This document shows positions 60,040 to 64,000 of a DNA stretch of 64,000 bases, piece after piece (within the stretch, counting starts at the first letter, position 1; the number at the start of each line of letters is the position of its first letter). The notes below the pieces were generated by a model. The model was given only the letters and a program-made list of their open reading frames with translations, made no database searches and was not told the origin of the DNA. Source of the stretch: Thermocrispum agreste DSM 44070 (lineage in GTDB: Bacteria; Actinomycetota; Actinomycetes; Mycobacteriales; Pseudonocardiaceae); contig NZ_KE386603.1 of assembly GCF_000427905.1 (NCBI RefSeq), positions 429,332 to 493,331 of the forward strand. The letters run 5' to 3'. A program made the position numbers and the translations under genes.

Positions 60040-60774
60040 ATGTCCGAAGCTACGGTTGCCCGGCCACCGCTGCCGCGCGCCCGGTCGGCGAACCAGCTGG
60101 TCGTGTTGGTCGTCGAACAGCGCGCGGCGGTGCGGGCCGAGCTCGCAGGCATCTTCGCCGGACAGCCCATCACCGTGGCCACCTGTGACGACGTGCCCAG
60201 GGCATTGCTCATGCTGGGGCGACTGAGCCCGGACGCGGTACTGCTGGGTCCGGTCGACGGCAGGCTGGACGCCACCGATTTCCTGCGCATCGTGCGCGCC
60301 GACGATCCCGCCTTGCCGGTGGTGGCAGGCGCAGAGGGAGAGGCGGGATTCGCCGCAGCGGCCGCGGCGGCCGGTGCGACGGTGGTGCTCCGGCAGCCGT
60401 ACCGGGCGGCGGAGTTGCTGGCGCTGCTCGGCGGGCTGACCCGGACCCGCCGCGTGGCCATCGAGCCGCCGGTCGAGGTGGGCAGGCTGCGCATCGACGC
60501 CGTGTTGCCACGGATGTGGGTGGACGGGGTGGAGATCGCGCTCCCGCAGCGGGAATACGAGCTGCTGCGCTACCTCGCCGAGCGGTCAGGCCAGGTGGTG
60601 CCCCGCGCCGAACTGGTCGAGGCGCTGTGGGGCGGCGACCGGGCGCCCAGCAGCAATGCGCTCACCGTGCACATCATGCGGCTGCGCAAGCGGCTGACCG
60701 ACTCGGCGAACGGGGAGTGGATCCGCGCGATCCGCGGGCACGGTTACCTGTTCACGGTGCCCGGCTCACGGTGA
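60040..60774 (+). CDS. PhoB/OmpR-type winged-helix regulator with degenerate receiver
   Basis: 244 residues. The C-terminal winged helix (from about residue 150) has IALPQREYELLRYLAERSGQVVPRAELVEALWGG and the wing SSNALTVHIMRLRKRLT...IRGHGYLFTV. The N-terminal receiver-like half keeps the fold pattern (VVLVVEQRAAVRAEL, PDAVLLGPVDG), but the phospho-acceptor Asp position is Gly70 and the conserved Lys is Arg118, so phosphorylation by a histidine kinase is unlikely. It lies just upstream of the pst genes and may control them. GTG/ATG choice: ATG 60040. Confidence 0.85.
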   Translation: MSEATVARPPLPRARSANQLVVLVVEQRAAVRAELAGIFAGQPITVATCDDVPRALLMLGRLSPDAVLLGPVDGRLDATDFLRIVRADDPALPVVAGAEGEAGFAAAAAAAGATVVLRQPYRAAELLALLGGLTRTRRVAIEPPVEVGRLRIDAVLPRMWVDGVEIALPQREYELLRYLAERSGQVVPRAELVEALWGGDRAPSSNALTVHIMRLRKRLTDSANGEWIRAIRGHGYLFTVPGSR

Positions 60775-60980
60775 GCCGTCAGGCCGGGCAGGCACCTCGC
60801 TTTCGCCACCGTCGGTGAACTATTGCGGTCGTGACGGCACCCGCAGCGGGAACCGTGCCTGGGGATGGAGCCGGGAATTCCTGATCCCGGCTCTGCTGAC
60901 AATTGTTTTCACCACTTGTTTCCGCATTCGGGCACCCGGCGTCGAGTACCCCGGAGTGTGGTTCTCTTTTGTCCCGTTCC

Positions 60981-61002
60981 GTTCACCCTGCATTCATTTC
61001 CG
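60981..61002 (+). promoter_or_regulatory. Possible PHO box upstream of pstS
   Basis: GTTCACCCTGC (60981-60991) is followed by ATTCATTTCCG (60992-61002), two 11-bp direct-repeat units of the actinobacterial PHO-box type (GTTCACC consensus, 11-bp period). Located 122-143 bases before the pstS GTG. Upstream, TTTTCACCACTTGTTTCC around 60905-60922 is another weak match. The rest of the 349-base gap has no other recognised feature. Confidence 0.5.
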
Positions 61003-61123
61003 TGGTCCTGCTGCTTCATTCATCGCGCTTAGTGTCGGCGGTGCGATCGGCAAGCAGCCGGCGTCCGGTGCCGGCATGCCGAGTGTTCCGGTCAATCGGA
61101 CCCAACCTTCGAAAGAGGTCAAC

Positions 61124-62218
61124 GTGAAACGCACCACCCTGGGTCGCGCCCTGGTGCTGCCCGCGGTCACCGCGCTCGTCGCCGGTGCCGCTGCGTGCGG
61201 TGCCGCCAACGAGCCGTCAGCCGAGGGCAGCGGGCAGTCGAGCCTGTCCGGAACGATCAACGGCGCGGGAGCCAGCTCGCAGGAAGCCGCGCAGCAGGCG
61301 TGGATCGCCGGGTTCACCTCGTCCCACCCGGACGTCACGGTCAACTACGACCCGGTCGGGTCCGGTGGTGGTCGTGAGCAGTTCGTCGCGGGTGGCACGG
61401 ACTTCGGTGGCACCGACGCCTATCTGGACGACGAGGAGCTGGCCAAGGCGAAACAGCGCTGCGGCGGCAAAGTGCTCGAGATACCCGCCTACATCTCGCC
61501 GGTGGCCATCATCTACAACATCGAGGGCGTCGACGAGCTGAAGCTGCGGCCGAGCACGATCGCCAAGATCTTCGACCAGAAGATCACCAAGTGGAACGAC
61601 CCGGAGATCGCCGAGGACAATCCCGGTGTGCAGCTGCCCGCGCTGGACATCACTCCGGTGAACCGCTCCGACGAGTCCGGGACGACGGAGAACTTTCAGG
61701 AATATCTGGCCGCCGCGGCGGGCAAGGACTGGCCGCACGAGCCGAGCGGCGACTGGCCGGTGCCGGGTGGCGAGGCCGCGGGCCAGACCGCGGGCGTGGT
61801 CAAGGCCGTGCAGAGCGGCAACGGGACCATCGGCTACGCCGACGCCAGCCAGGTCGGAGATCTGGCGACCGTGAAGGTGGGGGTCGGCGACGACTTCGTC
61901 GGCTACTCGCCGGAGGCCGCGGCCGCAGTCCTGGATGCCTCCGAGCGGGTGAAGGGTCGTGACGACACCAGCTTCGCGTTCGATATCGCCCGTGACACCA
62001 CCAAGGAGGGGACGTACCCGATCGTCCTGGTCTCCTACCTGGTGGCGTGTGCCGAGTACGACGACAAGGCCAAGGCGGAGCTGGTGAAGGCGTACCTGTC
62101 CTACGTCATCAGCGAAGAGGGGCAGCAGACGGCGGCGAAGAACGCCGGGTCGGCGCCGATCTCCGACGAGTTGCGGTCGCAGTTGCAGTCCGCGATCGAC
62201 GGTATCTCCGCCAGCTGA
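61124..62218 (+). CDS. pstS: Phosphate ABC transporter substrate-binding lipoprotein
   Basis: 364 residues. Basic N-terminus KRTTLGRAL, hydrophobic stretch and a lipobox ending AAACG (Cys near residue 26). The phosphate-binding fold shows GTINGAGASSQEAAQQAW, DPVGSGGGREQF, DFGGTDAYL, and PVNRSDESGTTENFQEYL, whose Ser/Asp/Ser/Gly/Thr line the phosphate site. GTG 61124 follows GAAAGAGG. High-affinity inorganic phosphate capture outside the membrane. A strong stem-loop separates it from pstC, allowing extra pstS expression. Confidence 0.95.
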   Translation: MKRTTLGRALVLPAVTALVAGAAACGAANEPSAEGSGQSSLSGTINGAGASSQEAAQQAWIAGFTSSHPDVTVNYDPVGSGGGREQFVAGGTDFGGTDAYLDDEELAKAKQRCGGKVLEIPAYISPVAIIYNIEGVDELKLRPSTIAKIFDQKITKWNDPEIAEDNPGVQLPALDITPVNRSDESGTTENFQEYLAAAAGKDWPHEPSGDWPVPGGEAAGQTAGVVKAVQSGNGTIGYADASQVGDLATVKVGVGDDFVGYSPEAAAAVLDASERVKGRDDTSFAFDIARDTTKEGTYPIVLVSYLVACAEYDDKAKAELVKAYLSYVISEEGQQTAAKNAGSAPISDELRSQLQSAIDGISAS

Positions 62219-62240
62219 GGGTGAGTGACCTCGGCTGCCC

Positions 62241-62275
62241 GGGCGGGGCGGTTTTCCCAGGTCGCCGCCCCGCCC
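62241..62275 (+). terminator. Stem-loop between pstS and pstC
   Basis: GGGCGGGGCGG (62241-62251) pairs perfectly with CCGCCCCGCCC (62265-62275), loop of 13 bases containing TTTT. It lies 22 bases past the pstS stop and probably causes partial termination or protects the pstS 3' end. The remainder up to pstC has no recognised feature. Confidence 0.7.
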
Positions 62276-62511
62276 TCGGCCGGGCCTTTCCGATGATCCG
62301 CCCCGATGATTCGCTGGCCACGCGCCGGTCGATGCCCGGCCGGCCGTCGGTGTCGCGGTTCCCCGGCGGCTCCGTCGAGGAACTGCCGAGGTTTGCCGAT
62401 CCGGCCAATCGACGATTTCCGCTGCGGTTTCCGCCCGGCCCGCCGGGACGACGATCCGCCGTTCTTCCGCCGGTCATTTCGCCGCCGCCGTCCGATGGAA
62501 AGGACTGATTG

Positions 62512-63456
62512 GTGTCCGCACTCGAACAATCGGTGCGCCCACGAGCCCGGATGCGCACCGGCGATCAGATCTTCGCCGGGCTGTCCACCGGCTCCGGCGT
62601 GCTGATCTTGGCGATCCTGGCAGGGGTCGCCGCATTTTTGGTGGTCGAAGCGTGGCCGGCGGTCGTCGCCCCGGCCGACGAGGTGCCGGGCGGGGCGGGC
62701 GTCACCGTGTACATCTGGCCCCTGCTGTTCGGCACGCTGCTGTCCGCCGCGCTGGCGTTGCTGATCGCGGCCCCGCTGGCGGTGGCGATCGCCCTGTTCA
62801 TCACGCACTACGCGCCGCGGCGGCTGGCGCACGGCCTGGGCTATGTCGTCGACCTGCTCGCCGCCGTGCCCAGCATCGTCTACGGCCTGTGGGGTATCGC
62901 GGTGCTCGCGCCGGCCACGGTGGACGCCGGTGCCTGGCTGTACGAGAACCTCGGCTGGATTCCGCTGTTCGCCGGACCACCGTCGTCGACAGGGCGCACC
63001 ATGCTGGTCGCCGCGCTCGTGCTGGCGGTCATGGTGTTGCCGATCATCACCGCGGTGGTGCGGGAGGCGTTCCTGCAGACACCCCGCCTGTACGAGGAAG
63101 CGGCGCTGGCGCTGGGCGCCACGCACTGGGAAATGATCAAGATGACCGTGCTGCCGTTCGGCCGGTCGGCGATCATCGGCGCGTCCATGCTCGGCCTGGG
63201 CAGGGCGCTCGGCGAGACCATGGCAGTGGCCATGGTGCTGTCCGTCTCCGGCGGGGTGAGCATCAACCTGATCAGCCGGAGCAACCCGTCGACCATCGCG
63301 GCCACCATCGCGCTCGACTTCCCGGAGTCGACGGGGATCGCGGTGAACACCCTGATCGCAGCGGGGCTGGTGCTGTTCGCCGTCACGTTCGTGGTCAACA
63401 TGCTCGCCCGGGTCGTGATCAACCGGCGGCGCGACTTCTCCGGAGCCGACCGATGA
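62512..63456 (+). CDS. pstC: Phosphate ABC transporter permease PstC
   Basis: 314 residues with about six transmembrane segments. PstC blocks are VYIWPLLFGTLLSAALALLIAAPLAVAIALFITHYAP, DLLAAVPSIVYGLWG, and the EAA region LYEEAALALGATHWEMIKMTVLPFGRSAIIGASMLGLGRALGETMAV. GTG 62512 is used, with AAGGA at 62499-62503; TTG 62509 is in frame. Forms the phosphate pore with PstA; the stop overlaps the PstA ATG. Confidence 0.95.
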   Translation: MSALEQSVRPRARMRTGDQIFAGLSTGSGVLILAILAGVAAFLVVEAWPAVVAPADEVPGGAGVTVYIWPLLFGTLLSAALALLIAAPLAVAIALFITHYAPRRLAHGLGYVVDLLAAVPSIVYGLWGIAVLAPATVDAGAWLYENLGWIPLFAGPPSSTGRTMLVAALVLAVMVLPIITAVVREAFLQTPRLYEEAALALGATHWEMIKMTVLPFGRSAIIGASMLGLGRALGETMAVAMVLSVSGGVSINLISRSNPSTIAATIALDFPESTGIAVNTLIAAGLVLFAVTFVVNMLARVVINRRRDFSGADR

Positions 63457-64000
63457 ACAGTCCGCGCACCAGTGTTCAGCCGTCCGATTTGTCTGCCGTC
63501 TTGTCCGAGCGACTGTTCACACAAGGCTCGTTGCCGCGCTATGCGCCGGGGGTGACGCTGGCCGCCGCGATCGTCGTCGGCGGCGTCCTGCACCTGTCCG
63601 GCGTAGCCAGCGGGCTGGCAGCCGTGGCGGTCGTTGTGCTGTACGCGGTGGCGATCTACGGCTGGTCGTTGGCCGTGGAGGGGGCGCGCAAGGCCAAGAA
63701 CAGAGTGGTCACCACGGTGGTGACGGCGGCGTTCCTGCTGGCGCTGCTGCCGTTGATCTCGGTGGTGATCACGGTGGTCGGCAACGGCGTCGGCCGGCTG
63801 GACGTCGAGTTCTTCACCTACTCGATGCACGGCGTCGTCGGGGAAGGCGGCGGGGTCTACCACGCGATCATGGGCACGCTGCTGATCACCGCGCTGGCCA
63901 CCGTCATCTCGGTGCCGGTCGGCATGCTGTGCGCGATCTACCTGGTCGAATACGCCAAGGGCAAGCTCGGCCGGGCGATCACGTTCTTCGTCGACGTGAT
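63453..64000 (+). CDS. pstA: Phosphate ABC transporter permease PstA (cut by window end)
   Basis: Partial gene, 182 codons visible, open at base 64000. Read directly from the sequence: begins MNSPRTSVQPSDLSAV, then hydrophobic segments (TLAAAIVVGGVLHLSG, AVAVVVLYAVAIYGWS, VVTAAFLLALLPLISVVITVV) and the PstA-like AIMGTLLITALATVISVPVG and MLCAIYLVEYAKGKLG. The extra N-terminal helices before the PstA core are common in actinobacterial PstA. ATG overlaps the pstC stop (ATGA). Confidence 0.9.
   Translation, partial: MNSPRTSVQPSDLSAVLSERLFTQGSLPRYAPGVTLAAAIVVGGVLHLSGVASGLAAVAVVVLYAVAIYGWSLAVEGARKAKNRVVTTVVTAAFLLALLPLISVVITVVGNGVGRLDVEFFTYSMHGVVGEGGGVYHAIMGTLLITALATVISVPVGMLCAIYLVEYAKGKLGRAITFFVDV

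Overview
The window is GC-rich actinomycete chromosome. Evidence: short Shine-Dalgarno spacings, frequent GTG/TTG starts, ATGA/GTGA gene overlaps, an ECF sigma with zf-HC2 partner, a cytoplasmic GH20 with an ABC importer lacking its own ATPase, and many TetR regulators. A Pseudonocardiaceae-like soil organism is plausible, but nothing here fixes the genus. No rRNA, tRNA, IS element or phage gene was recognised. Almost every gene belongs to a catabolic operon with its own local regulator.

Layout. 1-16235: a carboxylic-acid/acyl-CoA catabolic region with two TetR genes, a zinc-free MDR oxidoreductase, an MBL hydrolase, thiolase, flavin-reductase-fold protein, iron alcohol dehydrogenase, enoyl-CoA hydratase/HIBYL-CoA hydrolase, FAH protein, amidohydrolase, MHS-type transporter, AMP-forming acyl ligase and PucR regulator. 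Three transcription units here share an 18-bp operator (TTTACA-N6-TGTAAA). 16539-19773: TetR, aldehyde dehydrogenase and a methyltransferase. 20005-35550: a second regulon marked by an 18-bp GTACCG-type operator found in three intergenic regions around one TetR gene. It contains an SDR, a zinc alcohol dehydrogenase, an alpha-methylacyl-CoA racemase and an 11-kb operon. That operon encodes a ribose-type ABC importer, one of whose permeases is fused to a strictosidine-synthase/SMP-30-like beta-propeller, then a second such propeller, an APH-type kinase, a small unknown protein, an acyl-CoA ligase and an ACAD10/11-like dehydrogenase. The kinase + small protein + ligase + dehydrogenase set resembles the levulinate (lva) / 4-hydroxyacyl-CoA route, so I propose import of a lactone or hydroxy acid, ring opening at the membrane, CoA activation, phosphorylation and elimination. 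This is the best candidate for an undescribed system here. Immediately downstream lies a three-repeat CRISPR-like array (28-bp repeats, two spacers of exactly 33 bp) with no cas genes nearby.

35855-44685: a GyrI-like protein, a cobalamin riboswitch ahead of metE, zf-HC2/ECF sigma genes, VKOR and DsbA-like thiol-redox genes, a TetR with tandem palindromes facing a TIM-barrel-like unknown, and a methyltransferase. 44746-58980: a GAF-SpoIIE phosphatase, then a coherent amino-sugar acid cluster: RidA, IclR, KDG kinase, a DSD-like PLP deaminase, N-acyl-D-amino-acid deacylase, KDPG aldolase, GntP permease, Tat-exported lactonase, CUT1 ABC importer and cytoplasmic GH20. The steps match N-acetylglucosaminate to glucosaminate to KDG to KDPG to pyruvate, as in oxidative chitin use. 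59100-64000: a DUF4386 membrane protein, a PhoB-like regulator with a degenerate receiver, and pstS-pstC-pstA (cut by the window end).

Regulation visible in sequence: three TetR-type operator families, an IclR-type palindrome downstream of a recognisable promoter, a riboswitch, a possible PHO box, and strong stem-loops that end or attenuate transcripts. All functions are assigned by reading motifs and context; no database search was run.
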